Assembly (NCBI GenBank): GCA_030601015.1
Contig: JAUVUO010000053.1
Span: 1 to 7,935, forward strand
Reading direction: 5' to 3'
Length of the DNA: 7,935 nucleotides
DNA from: Candidatus Omnitrophota bacterium
GTDB lineage: Bacteria > Omnitrophota > Gorgyraeia > Duberdicusellales > 4484-171
Shown piece after piece: positions 1 to 6,626 of the stretch. Made by a program: the position numbers and the translations under genes. The notes beneath the pieces were generated by a model, which saw nothing but the letters and a program-made list of their open reading frames with translations, ran no database searches and was not told the DNA's origin. Every line of letters starts with the position of its first letter. The first letter of the stretch is position 1.

Positions 1-822
1 AAAATATTAGTTGGACAGTTAGAGTGTCAAAAAGGTGATGTAAGGCTAGGAACCAAAATAGATCTTTTATATTACGATCAGCTTAGAGAAGAATTGGATG
101 AGGAAAAGACTGTTAAAGAAAATATTTGCGGGCCCGTGGATACCATCACAATAAACGGAAAGACAAGGCATATTTTTGCGTATTTGCAGGATTTTCTTTT
201 TTCACCCGAGAGAGCAAATACGCCGGTTAAGGTTTTATCTGGCGGAGAGCGAAATCGATTGCTTCTTGCGCGTCTTTTTACTAAACCATCAAATGTTCTT
301 GTGATGGATGAGCCAACCAATGATTTGGATATTGAAACACTTGAGCTGTTAGAGGAATTGCTGCTTGAATATTCCGGAACACTTTTTTTGGTAAGTCATG
401 ACAGGGCTTTTTTAAATAACATTGTAACTTCTACAATAGCCCTTGAAGGTGAAGGGGAAATTAATGAATATCCCGGGGGGTATGATGATTGGCTGATCCA
501 GCGAAAACCAGTTGAGAATAAAGAAAATGTTAAATCTGTCTCTAAGAAAGAAAAGGTTAAACAGAATAAAATCGAAAAATCTAAAAAGCTTTCTTATAAA
601 GATGAACGTGAATTGAGAAAACTTCCGGTAAGAATTGAAAAAATGGAAGAAGAACAAGAGCGAATTTTTAATATTATGGCTATCCCTGAGTTCTATCAGA
701 AAGATCCAAATGAAATCGTCCAGTTTAATGAAAAACTTGGTAAAATAAAAGAAACTCTTAAAGAGCTTTATAGTAGGTGGGAAGAATTAGAAGGTATGAG
801 TAAAGGCAAAGGGTGTTGCTGA
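1..822 (+). CDS. uup: Uup-type ABC-F ATPase, 3' part (5' end outside window)
   Basis: The reading frame is open from base 1, giving 273 C-terminal residues of a protein that is about 635 aa in E. coli, so the first ATPase domain and the start lie upstream. The TTG at 94 is internal and not the start. The second ABC domain shows the signature LSGGERNR (from 235), Walker B VLVMDEP (295-315) and the switch histidine in VSHD (397-399). The stretch NGKTRHIFAYLQDFLF before the signature is typical of Uup. Bases 580-800 encode a charged helical coiled-coil tail ending near RWEELE, matching the Uup C-terminal domain, which binds DNA in E. coli. Uup is a soluble, non-transporter ABC-F protein. It is linked to ribosome function and to limiting precise excision of transposons. 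The last residues, KGKGCC, are an unusual cysteine-ending tail. It converges with the rlmM-like gene. Confidence 0.93.
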   Translation, partial: KILVGQLECQKGDVRLGTKIDLLYYDQLREELDEEKTVKENICGPVDTITINGKTRHIFAYLQDFLFSPERANTPVKVLSGGERNRLLLARLFTKPSNVLVMDEPTNDLDIETLELLEELLLEYSGTLFLVSHDRAFLNNIVTSTIALEGEGEINEYPGGYDDWLIQRKPVENKENVKSVSKKEKVKQNKIEKSKKLSYKDERELRKLPVRIEKMEEEQERIFNIMAIPEFYQKDPNEIVQFNEKLGKIKETLKELYSRWEELEGMSKGKGCC

Positions 823-937
823 TAATTCCAAAAAATTACCGAATCAAACAGAGGATAAAAAAATATATTGATAAGGCAAAAAAATATTAAGTAACTAAAT
901 TTTTTATTTCTTCTTCTCCGCTCATTGTTTCAAAAGA

Positions 938-1067
938 GGCGCTGTTGCAAAATATGCTAAAAGTTTCATTCCCTCGGAAGTGCGAATCCCGAAAGCCAAT
1001 AAAATCAATAGTTCTGGATTGTCCGGTCAAGCCGGACAATGACAAAAGGGTATTTTGCAACAGCGCC
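938..1067 (+). mobile_element. MITE-like element, family 1, copy 1 (130 bp)
   Basis: The element starts with GGCGCTGTTGCAAAAT (938-953) and ends with its exact reverse complement (1052-1067), a perfect 16-bp terminal inverted repeat. Inside is a perfect 9-bp stem, ATTGTCCGG (1018-1026) with CCGGACAAT (1032-1040), around a 5-nt loop. A 5-bp direct repeat AAAGA flanks it (933-937 and 1068-1072), possibly a target duplication. A second copy in inverted orientation lies at 6627-6747, about 93% identical by hand alignment apart from a 9-bp gap. The ends resemble the IS6/IS26 terminal repeat (GGCACTGTTGCAAA, from memory). There is no transposase, so it would be a non-autonomous element. Confidence 0.8.
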
Positions 1068-1154
1068 AAAGAGTGTTAGCGGTTTAAAGTATCTTCAAAT
1101 CTTTGATAATTGCCGGACACTATTTTCTAAAATATAAAATTGTAGGATTTTTAA

Positions 1155-1214
1155 AATCAAGACAATGAACAAGTTCTAAAATTTGTTAGTATTGAAGCCA
1201 TTGTCTCTTTGATT
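1155..1214. repeat. Imperfect inverted repeat near the rlmM-like 3' end
   Basis: AATCAAGACAATG (1155-1167) can pair with CATTGTC (1199-1205) plus TTGATT (1209-1214), with a 3-nt bulge. Inside it AACAA (1168-1172) can pair with TTGTT (1183-1187). On the minus strand this would sit about 50 nt beyond the stop of the rlmM-like gene. It lacks a clear T-run, so a terminator role is only possible. Confidence 0.3.
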
Positions 1215-1263
1215 ATTAATTGTTAAATTTATGTTCTCCTTATGGAATTAGAGAGATAAGTTT

Positions 1264-2307
1264 TTAGGGATATATATAATTTTTTTTCCTTTTTAGAATA
1301 GAAGTTCCTGCTAAGGTTATTTCTTCGCGATCGTGATAAAGCTGCCGTATTTTTAGTAACGAACAATAAGAGGATAATCCGGTCTTTGGGGTTTTAATTT
1401 TTTTTAATATAGCAATCGGATCTGTTCGGCCCACTTTTAAGTTTACAATGAAATTTCTGCACCAGCTTCGTTTTAACCACTTAGTAATGATATTCAGGAT
1501 AATGTCCGGATTTTCTATTATATCGCAAAATAACCAGTCCGTAATTAGCCCTTTAGGAGGAATGAATTTAAGAGCATCTTCTTTAATATGTTTCACTAAA
1601 GGGTGGGATTTTATAGGTTCATTTAGAGGGCCATTATCAACCGCAATTACATAAGCTCCGCGTTTGAGAGCACTATAAGTCCAACCTCCGGGAGCAGCAC
1701 CCAAATCAATGACTTTTTCATTTTTTCGAGGTTCTAACCCAATAATATTATATGCTTCTTCTATTTTAAGATAAGAACGTGAAGGAGCATCCTGGCACAT
1801 TTTCATGCGTTTTTGTCCTAAAGAAAGGGCATTTAACGCGGCAAATCCATGGTTGAAATCAGTCAAATAGACAAAAAATCCTTCACCGAATTTTGAAATA
1901 TAAGGTATTCCGTTTTTTAAGAGTTTAGATACTCTGGATGCTTTTTTATTAAGTTTATTGTTCCAATATGTCTTAATTGTTTTAGCCCTTGAGATTAACT
2001 TTTCATTATTAACAGAGCTGAAAAAAAAAGGCCATGAAGAACTAAGAATTTTTTTTTGAATTGAATCCATAAAAAGATCTATAAGTTTTGAGGCAAACGC
2101 GTTAGATGACGGCGCTGTTATTTCTATGGGGTTTTTAAATATAATTTGTCCAAAACATAAGTCCTCAGGTCCGCTTATTTGAGACTTCGGGACTGATTTA
2201 ATAGAAATCCAGCCATTACCACTATTTTTTGTGATGAAGTCATATAAGGCTATTTCCCGGGATAAAATTTTTTCATATCCAGATTTACATGTTATAAATA
2301 AATTCAT
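1264..2307 (-). CDS. rlmM: RlmM-like 23S rRNA 2'-O-methyltransferase
   Basis: The 347-aa product resembles RlmM, which uses S-adenosylmethionine to methylate the 2'-hydroxyl of C2498 in 23S rRNA (366 aa in E. coli). The N-terminus MNLFITCKSGYEKILSREI fits the RlmM/THUMP-type opening. The C-terminal half is an FtsJ/RrmJ-type Rossmann domain with the SAM loop DLGAAPGGWT (201-210) and acidic D224. The K-D-K-E catalytic tetrad is visible: K181 in SRSYLKIEEA, D262 in LFCDIIENP, K291 in NLKVGR and E329 in YHDREEIT. YHDREE-V/I-T is a close match to the RlmM C-terminus. The middle region (about 60-170) is poorly conserved to my eye. The ATG at 2305-2307 lacks a clear Shine-Dalgarno site but fits the family N-terminus. 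It is a single-gene unit, divergent from the helicase and convergent with uup. Substrate position is inferred from family membership only. Confidence 0.8.
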   Translation of the reverse strand: MNLFITCKSGYEKILSREIALYDFITKNSGNGWISIKSVPKSQISGPEDLCFGQIIFKNPIEITAPSSNAFASKLIDLFMDSIQKKILSSSWPFFFSSVNNEKLISRAKTIKTYWNNKLNKKASRVSKLLKNGIPYISKFGEGFFVYLTDFNHGFAALNALSLGQKRMKMCQDAPSRSYLKIEEAYNIIGLEPRKNEKVIDLGAAPGGWTYSALKRGAYVIAVDNGPLNEPIKSHPLVKHIKEDALKFIPPKGLITDWLFCDIIENPDIILNIITKWLKRSWCRNFIVNLKVGRTDPIAILKKIKTPKTGLSSYCSLLKIRQLYHDREEITLAGTSILKRKKNYIYP

Positions 2308-2330
2308 ATTAATATTTTATGTTATCAAAC

Positions 2331-2360
2331 ATTATAAGCCTAATGGAAAAATATTATCAT
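2331..2360 (-). promoter_or_regulatory. Possible promoter for the rlmM-like gene
   Basis: On the minus strand a perfect -10 TATAAT (2331-2336) follows a weak -35 ATGATA (2355-2360) at 18-bp spacing. The -10 ends 23 nt before the ATG, giving a short leader. In such AT-rich DNA the -10 alone is weak evidence. Confidence 0.3.
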
Positions 2361-2393
2361 AATTTTTATTTTTATCCATAATTTAAGTGCAAT

Positions 2394-2512
2394 GGCGCTG
2401 TTTTATAATTGAACCCTCTCCTGATTCAAACGATTAAAAGATAATTTTGTCGATAAAAAGTTAATGTTTTTAATCTGTGTAATCAGGGAATGTTGCATTT
2501 TTCAACACTCCC
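2394..2512 (+). mobile_element. MITE-like element, family 2, copy A (about 119 bp)
   Basis: It is about 80% identical by hand alignment to 6442-6559, in the same orientation. The left end GGCGCTGTTTTATAAT matches the family 1 terminal repeat at 13 of 16 positions, and the right end ATTTTTCAACACTCCC matches its complement at 12 of 16. The core is different from family 1: CCTGATT (2420-2426) can pair with AATCAGG (2481-2487), with further pairing of GATTAAAA to TTTTAATC. A second hairpin is GGGAATGTTG (2486-2495) with CAACACTCCC (2503-2512), one mismatch. No clear target duplication or coding capacity was seen. Confidence 0.68.
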
Positions 2513-2624
2513 ATAATATATTATTTGAGTAGGTGTTACTAATTAAATTTTTTTATAACTGATAAATTATGAGAATTGCATAAATAAAGGTTGTGAGAAA
2601 TATCTTATGCAAATTTCTGTTTTT

Positions 2625-2653
2625 TTGATATTTATATGTTATTATTGTATAAT
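2625..2653 (+). promoter_or_regulatory. Predicted sigma-70 promoter of the helicase gene
   Basis: TTGATA (2625-2630) and a perfect TATAAT (2648-2653) are separated by the ideal 17 bp. Transcription would start near 2660, giving an AT-rich leader of about 90 nt that contains the palindrome GCCGGC (2691-2696). The promoter lies downstream of the family 2 element, so it is not part of it. Confidence 0.6.
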
Positions 2654-2749
2654 ATCTTTTTATATAAATGCGATAAATAAAAAAACTTTAGCCGGCCTTT
2701 TTATATATAAGGTTTATTTAATGTATTAATTTTAACAGAGGAATAATTA

Positions 2750-3895
2750 ATGAAATTTACAGAACTGAATTTACCCTACCATATTCTAAAAGCTCTTGAA
2801 AATATGGGGTATAAGGAATTGACTCCTATACAGGAGGAAGCCTACCCTATAATTTTATCTGGACAGGATCTTTGTGCTTTAGCTGAGACCGGATCAGGGA
2901 AGACAAGTGCATGCGCTATTCCTCTAATCCAAAGAGTTGATATTAAACAGAATAGTATACAAGGTATAGTTATTGTCCCGACACGGGAATTATGTATACA
3001 GTATGTAGATGAGATCCAGAAGATTGCTAAAAAAACAGGGGTGGTTCCTTTTGCTGCTTATGGCGGTTTTGATAAGTCTATTCAAAAGGCAAAGATTAAA
3101 CACGGAGTCCATATTCTAGTCGCGACCCCGGGAAGATTAATGGATCTTATGTATGATGGAACGGTTGATCTTTCAAACGTCAGATGCGCTATTCTTGATG
3201 AAGCCGATCAGCTTCTACAGGTTGGTTTTTTTGAAGATATAGAATTTATTATGTCATGTATTATTCATGAACATCAAACTCTTCTTTTTTCAGCTACCAT
3301 GAGTGATAAAATAAAGGAACTTGCTCATGATTGTTTGCGTAATCCTAAACATATATCTCTTGTTGCCAAGAGAGCTATTCCCAAAAGCATTAAGCATTAT
3401 TTTTTATATATTAATAACAGCATGAAATATAAAGAACTTGTTAAATGTTTCGAGAGAGAGAAGATTGTCCAAGCTATAATTTTTTGTAATGCCCGTCATT
3501 TGGTGAATAAGCTCTATGGGCGTATAAAAAAAGATTTTAAAGATGCTGAATATATACACGCGGGGTTAGATCAAGGTAAACGGTCTTCAATATTTAGACA
3601 ATTCAAGAAAAAGAAAATTCGTTATCTTATTGCTACGGATGTCGCGGGCAGAGGATTAGATTTTTCACATGTTTCACATGTAGTGAACTGGGATTTTCCC
3701 AGAGGAGAACAGTATACTCACCGTACAGGACGTACTGGCCGTATGGGGAGAAAAGGTAAATCATTCACTTTTGTTATAAAAGATGATATCCCAGCTCTTC
3801 GGGATCTTATAAAAACAATAAATGTTGTACCTATATGGATTGGAAAAAATCCTCTTCAAAAGAAAAATCAACCCTTATCAGACAAAACCGTTTGA
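2750..3895 (+). CDS. DEAD-box ATP-dependent RNA helicase (minimal core, RhlE-like)
   Basis: The 381-aa protein has all DEAD-box motifs in order. They are the Q motif (F3 and TPIQ at 25-28), Walker A AETGSGKT (45-52), PTREL (77-81), TPGR (126-129), DEAD (150-153), SAT (181-183), the Q-x-x-R region near 275-278, ATDVAGRGLD (295-304) and HRTGRTGR (324-331). It would unwind RNA duplexes using ATP in the cytoplasm, in ribosome assembly or RNA turnover. It ends about 50 residues after the last motif. It therefore lacks the long RNA-binding tail of DeaD/CsdA and the basic tail of many RhlE proteins. AGAGGA (2737-2742), 7 nt before the ATG, supports the start. The final codons and the stop lie inside the stem-loop of a terminator. 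The exact subfamily cannot be fixed by eye, so no symbol is given. Confidence 0.93.
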   Translation: MKFTELNLPYHILKALENMGYKELTPIQEEAYPIILSGQDLCALAETGSGKTSACAIPLIQRVDIKQNSIQGIVIVPTRELCIQYVDEIQKIAKKTGVVPFAAYGGFDKSIQKAKIKHGVHILVATPGRLMDLMYDGTVDLSNVRCAILDEADQLLQVGFFEDIEFIMSCIIHEHQTLLFSATMSDKIKELAHDCLRNPKHISLVAKRAIPKSIKHYFLYINNSMKYKELVKCFEREKIVQAIIFCNARHLVNKLYGRIKKDFKDAEYIHAGLDQGKRSSIFRQFKKKKIRYLIATDVAGRGLDFSHVSHVVNWDFPRGEQYTHRTGRTGRMGRKGKSFTFVIKDDIPALRDLIKTINVVPIWIGKNPLQKKNQPLSDKTV

Positions 3896-3923
3896 ACCTG
3901 TTTTGTCTGATAAGAATTTTTTT
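3874..3923 (+). terminator. Strong intrinsic terminator overlapping the helicase stop
   Basis: CTTATCAGACAAAAC (3874-3888) and GTTTTGTCTGATAAG (3900-3914) form a perfect 15-bp stem around an 11-nt loop. Two A residues and a run of seven T (3917-3923) follow. The helicase stop codon (3893-3895) is in the loop and the codons for its last residues form the left arm. The next gene starts 13 bp after the T-run. Confidence 0.85.
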
Positions 3924-3936
3924 AGATGAGATTTAA

Positions 3937-5478
3937 ATGGGATATAAAGAAATTTTATTAAAGCTGCCTACCGATTATACTGATGATCATCTGGTGATAG
4001 AGATAGAAAAAAAAATAAATTTAAAAGAATTTTCCTACCGAATAAAAAGAAAAAGTCTCGATGCTAGAAGTAAATATAATATTCATTGGCTAATTAAAGT
4101 TGAGGTTTTATCTAAACATCTAAAAAAAAATTCTCCTATTGAATCGCCGGTGCTGCATATTCCCTATAGAAAACGAAAAGAGAAAATTGTTGTGGCCGGA
4201 AGCGGGCCGGCAGGTTTTTTTTGTGCTTATGTACTTCAAAAATCAGGATTTAATACAACTATAATAGAGAGAGGGTCTGAAGTAAACAAAAGGGTAGAGG
4301 GTATTAGGGTATTTGAAAGTACAGGTATATTTGATTCGGTAAGTAATTATGCTTTTGGCGAAGGAGGGGCAGGAACATTTTCCGATGGTAAGTTAACTTC
4401 AAGATCTAAACATATATTACAAGAAAGGAATTTTATAATTTCAAGCTATATCGAATCAGGGGCTCCGGAAGAGATTCGATATATGGCTCACCCTCATCTT
4501 GGCAGTGATAATCTTAAGATGCTTGCGATAAATCTTAGAGAAAAGTTTTTAAATTTAGGAGGAAATTTTCTTTTTGAAACATTTTTAAAAGATTTAAAAA
4601 TTGAAAATAAAATAGTAAAAGCGGTAATCACAAGTGCAGGGGAAATTGAAGCCGATAAGTTTATAATTGCTTCCGGTAATTCCGCGTATGATACATATAG
4701 AATGTTATTGAGAAAAGGGGTGAGATTTCGTACAAAAAATTTTGCGATTGGTTCAAGGGTTGAACATCCGCAGGAAATTATTAATAAAGCTCAGTGGGGT
4801 TGGGAAAAAATTCCAGGAGTTAAGGCCGCTGAGTATCGGCTTACATCAAAAGGTGACGGGGTTTTCCCAGTATATACATTTTGTATGTGTCCGGGAGGGG
4901 CAGTAGTTCAGGCTGCGGCTTATGAAAATACAAATGTAGTCAATGGTATGAGTTTTTATAAGAGAGATGGGAAATTTGCTAATGCGGCTTGTGTTGCTGG
5001 AATTAATTTAGATAAAATAAACGGCAGGACGACATCACCTCACGAAGCTCTTGATTGGATAGAGAGGCTTGAACAAAATTTTTATAAATATTCAGGAAAT
5101 TTTAAAGTACCATTTTGCGGTATTAAAAATTTTATTAAGAAGAAAGGTAATCCCAAAATATTGGAATCAAGTTATCCTTTAGGAATTAAGTCAGCTCCTT
5201 TATGGGATTTATTACCTCAAGAAGTAAGTAATTCTATTCAGGAAGGGTTAAAGGATTTTAGTAGAAAGATAAAAGGGTTTGATTCAGGTAATATTATGGG
5301 GCTTGATAGTAAGAGTTCATCTCCTATTCAGGTTATTCGAGGTGATGATATGCTTTGTGATTGTTTTGATAATCTTTATGTCGCGGGTGAGGGCAGCGGT
5401 TATTCCGGCGGAATAATGTCAAGCGGAGCAGACGGAATAAAGACTGCTTTTGCAATTATAGAAAAAATTAATTTATAA
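3937..5478 (+). CDS. FAD-dependent oxidoreductase, COG2509-type, function unknown
   Basis: The 513-aa protein resembles the uncharacterised FAD-dependent dehydrogenases of COG2509. Residues 1-75 form a small N-terminal domain typical of that group (LLKLPTDYTDD, then SLDARSKYNIHW). The dinucleotide-binding fold follows: VVAGSGPAG (85-93) with E111-R112 at the end of strand 2, which would bind the FAD ribose. FGEGGAGTFSDGKL (140-153) is a second conserved nucleotide-contact region. The C-terminal VAGEGSGYSGGIMSSGADG (482-500) is the usual FAD-closing motif. FCMCPGG near residue 318 has two close cysteines that might be redox active. No signal peptide or membrane span is seen, so it is probably cytoplasmic. 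The ATG is preceded only by a weak GATGAG site. No promoter is visible between it and the preceding terminator. Substrate is unknown. Confidence 0.85.
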   Translation: MGYKEILLKLPTDYTDDHLVIEIEKKINLKEFSYRIKRKSLDARSKYNIHWLIKVEVLSKHLKKNSPIESPVLHIPYRKRKEKIVVAGSGPAGFFCAYVLQKSGFNTTIIERGSEVNKRVEGIRVFESTGIFDSVSNYAFGEGGAGTFSDGKLTSRSKHILQERNFIISSYIESGAPEEIRYMAHPHLGSDNLKMLAINLREKFLNLGGNFLFETFLKDLKIENKIVKAVITSAGEIEADKFIIASGNSAYDTYRMLLRKGVRFRTKNFAIGSRVEHPQEIINKAQWGWEKIPGVKAAEYRLTSKGDGVFPVYTFCMCPGGAVVQAAAYENTNVVNGMSFYKRDGKFANAACVAGINLDKINGRTTSPHEALDWIERLEQNFYKYSGNFKVPFCGIKNFIKKKGNPKILESSYPLGIKSAPLWDLLPQEVSNSIQEGLKDFSRKIKGFDSGNIMGLDSKSSSPIQVIRGDDMLCDCFDNLYVAGEGSGYSGGIMSSGADGIKTAFAIIEKINL

Positions 5479-5485
5479 TTTTTCC

Positions 5486-5514
5486 TTTACAAAACAGTTG
5501 GGATTAAGTAAAAT
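5486..5514 (+). promoter_or_regulatory. Predicted sigma-70 promoter of rfbD
   Basis: TTTACA (5486-5491) and TAAAAT (5509-5514) are spaced by exactly 17 bp in the 91-bp gap before rfbD. A run of ten T follows the -10. No hairpin strong enough to make that T-run a terminator was seen. Confidence 0.45.
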
Positions 5515-5569
5515 TTTTTTTTTATAACAAAATACTTTATAAAAATTTTAATAAAAAGGAGATGTTAAA

Positions 5570-6427
5570 ATGGAAGGGAAAAAAATACTTATTAGCGGGG
5601 CAGATGGACAACTAGGAAAAGAATTTCAAAAAGTGTTAGCTGAAAAAAGTATTGAGTTTTTTTCTTTTTCAAAGGAGCAAATGGACATTACAAATTTTGT
5701 AAGTGTAATTGGAACAGTTAGTGATGTGAAACCGGATATACTTATTAACTGCGCGGCTTATAATTTAGTTGATGAAGCTGAATCAAATTCTGAGTTGGCT
5801 AATGAAGTAAACAGCAAAGCTTTAGAAAATTTGTCTGCAGCTTGTAAAAAACATAATGTTTTTCTTGTTCATTATAGTAGCGATTATGTGTTTGATGGGA
5901 CTAAAGAAGATTTTTATAATGAGGATGATACCCCTAATCCTTTAAGCGTATATGGTAAAAGTAAATTAAAAGGAGAGAAAATAATAAAAGAGAATTTAGC
6001 GAGTTATCTTATCTTTAGGTTAAGTTGGGTGTTTGGTGAAGGGGAAAATAATCTTCTTTACAAGGCTTATCAGTCAGCCAAAACAAAAAAAGTTTTAAAG
6101 ATGAGCGCGGTTGATGTTTCTATTCCAACATATACAGAGGATATTGTTAATGCTACTCTTTTAAGCCTGGAAAAAGGATTAAAAGGACTGTATCATTTAT
6201 CCAGCAAAGGGTATTCCTCACGGTATGAGTGGGTTAAATACTTTATGTTAAAAATGGAAATGGAAAATATTATTTTACCGGTTTTTAAAAGTGAATTTGA
6301 AAGTAAAGCTCAAAGGCCTAAGTTTTCAGCTTTATCAAATAATAAAATTTGCAAGGATTTAGGCATTATGCTGCCTTATTGGGAAAACGCGGTAAATAAG
6401 TTTGTTATGGCTTGTCAGTGGGAATAA
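5570..6427 (+). CDS. rfbD: dTDP-4-dehydrorhamnose reductase
   Basis: The 285-aa protein is a short-chain dehydrogenase of the RmlD/RfbD type. This enzyme uses NAD(P)H to reduce dTDP-4-dehydro-L-rhamnose to dTDP-L-rhamnose, the last step in making the rhamnose donor for O-antigen or other surface polysaccharide. The cofactor motif GADGQLG is at 10-16 and NCAAYNLVDEAE at 60-71 is characteristic. The catalytic YxxxK is Y128 and K132 in VYGKSKLKGE, and SSDYVFDG (103-110) supplies the catalytic hydroxyl. Position 104 is Ser where the Salmonella enzyme has Thr, a conservative change. Length is normal. AAGGAG (5556-5561), 8 nt before the ATG, is a strong Shine-Dalgarno site. The other rfb genes (A, B, C) are not adjacent in this window, so it stands alone here. 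A family 2 element starts 14 bp after its stop. Confidence 0.9.
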   Translation: MEGKKILISGADGQLGKEFQKVLAEKSIEFFSFSKEQMDITNFVSVIGTVSDVKPDILINCAAYNLVDEAESNSELANEVNSKALENLSAACKKHNVFLVHYSSDYVFDGTKEDFYNEDDTPNPLSVYGKSKLKGEKIIKENLASYLIFRLSWVFGEGENNLLYKAYQSAKTKKVLKMSAVDVSIPTYTEDIVNATLLSLEKGLKGLYHLSSKGYSSRYEWVKYFMLKMEMENIILPVFKSEFESKAQRPKFSALSNNKICKDLGIMLPYWENAVNKFVMACQWE

Positions 6428-6441
6428 TAATAAGAAATAAT

Positions 6442-6559
6442 GGCGCTGTCTTACAATTGTGCCTGCTCCTGATTTTAACGATTAAAAGATAATTTTATTG
6501 ATAAAAACTAATGTTTTCAATCTGTGGAATCAGGGGCAGTTTTATTTGGCAACAGTCCC
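6442..6559 (+). mobile_element. MITE-like element, family 2, copy B (about 118 bp)
   Basis: It starts GGCGCTGTCTTACAAT and ends ATTTGGCAACAGTCCC. The right end matches the family 1 terminal repeat at 13 of 16 positions and the left at 12 of 16. The core aligns with 2394-2512 at about 80% by eye. CCTGATT (6468-6474) can pair with AATCAGG (6528-6534). The same AATCAGG segment can instead join a hairpin, AATCAGGGGCAGTT (6528-6541) with AACAGTCCCTGATT (6551-6564), 12 of 14 pairs, which runs 5 bp beyond the element end. It lies 14 bp after the rfbD stop, where the stem could protect or terminate the transcript. Confidence 0.68.
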
Positions 6560-6626
6560 TGATTATAGTAATATTAAAAATGAAAAAGCGCAGAGTTTTT
6601 AAGTGCCGTTAGAGATGATGAACTTT

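Larger units (their letters stand above)
823..1263. other. Convergent intergenic region with one MITE-like element
   Basis: This 441-bp gap lies between the convergent 3' ends of uup and the rlmM-like gene. I find no credible coding sequence in it. Its main content is the inverted-repeat element at 938-1067 and an imperfect inverted repeat at 1155-1214. Neither gene has an obvious hairpin-plus-T-run terminator here, so the element's stems may serve that purpose. Confidence 0.6.
2308..2749. other. Divergent intergenic region with element and promoters
   Basis: This 442-bp gap separates the divergent rlmM-like and helicase genes. It contains the family 2 element (2394-2512), predicted promoters for both genes at its edges, and a leader of about 90 nt before the helicase. 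I see no credible ORF in it. The stretch 2513-2624 is AT-rich and otherwise featureless. Confidence 0.55.

Noticed and set aside
94..96. TTG as the start of the uup fragment
   Set aside because: The frame is open to base 1 and the upstream codons (VGQLECQKGDVRLGTKIDLLYYDQ) continue the Uup alignment, so this TTG is internal.
78..657. Two minus-strand ORFs antisense to uup
   Set aside because: Both lie inside the conserved uup coding region and have low-complexity F/I/L/R-rich products.
887..1069. 60-aa minus-strand ORF
   Set aside because: It is almost wholly the family 1 element read in one frame. A similar peptide appears in the other copy only because the DNA repeats, and the element is palindromic.
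1157..1201. 14-aa minus-strand ORF in the rlmM-like 3' region
   Set aside because: It is too short, has only a weak purine stretch upstream, and coincides with the inverted repeat.
1448..1654. 68-aa plus-strand ORF inside the rlmM-like gene
   Set aside because: It is antisense to the conserved methyltransferase domain and has no recognisable features.
2721..2729. Two-codon ORF (ATG TAT TAA) with AAGG upstream in the helicase leader
   Set aside because: Such a minimal ORF is expected by chance in AT-rich DNA and nothing else supports translation.
5514..5523. Ten-T run as a terminator of the FAD gene
   Set aside because: Only a 5-bp A/T-rich stem with a large loop precedes it, and the region reads better as a promoter for rfbD.
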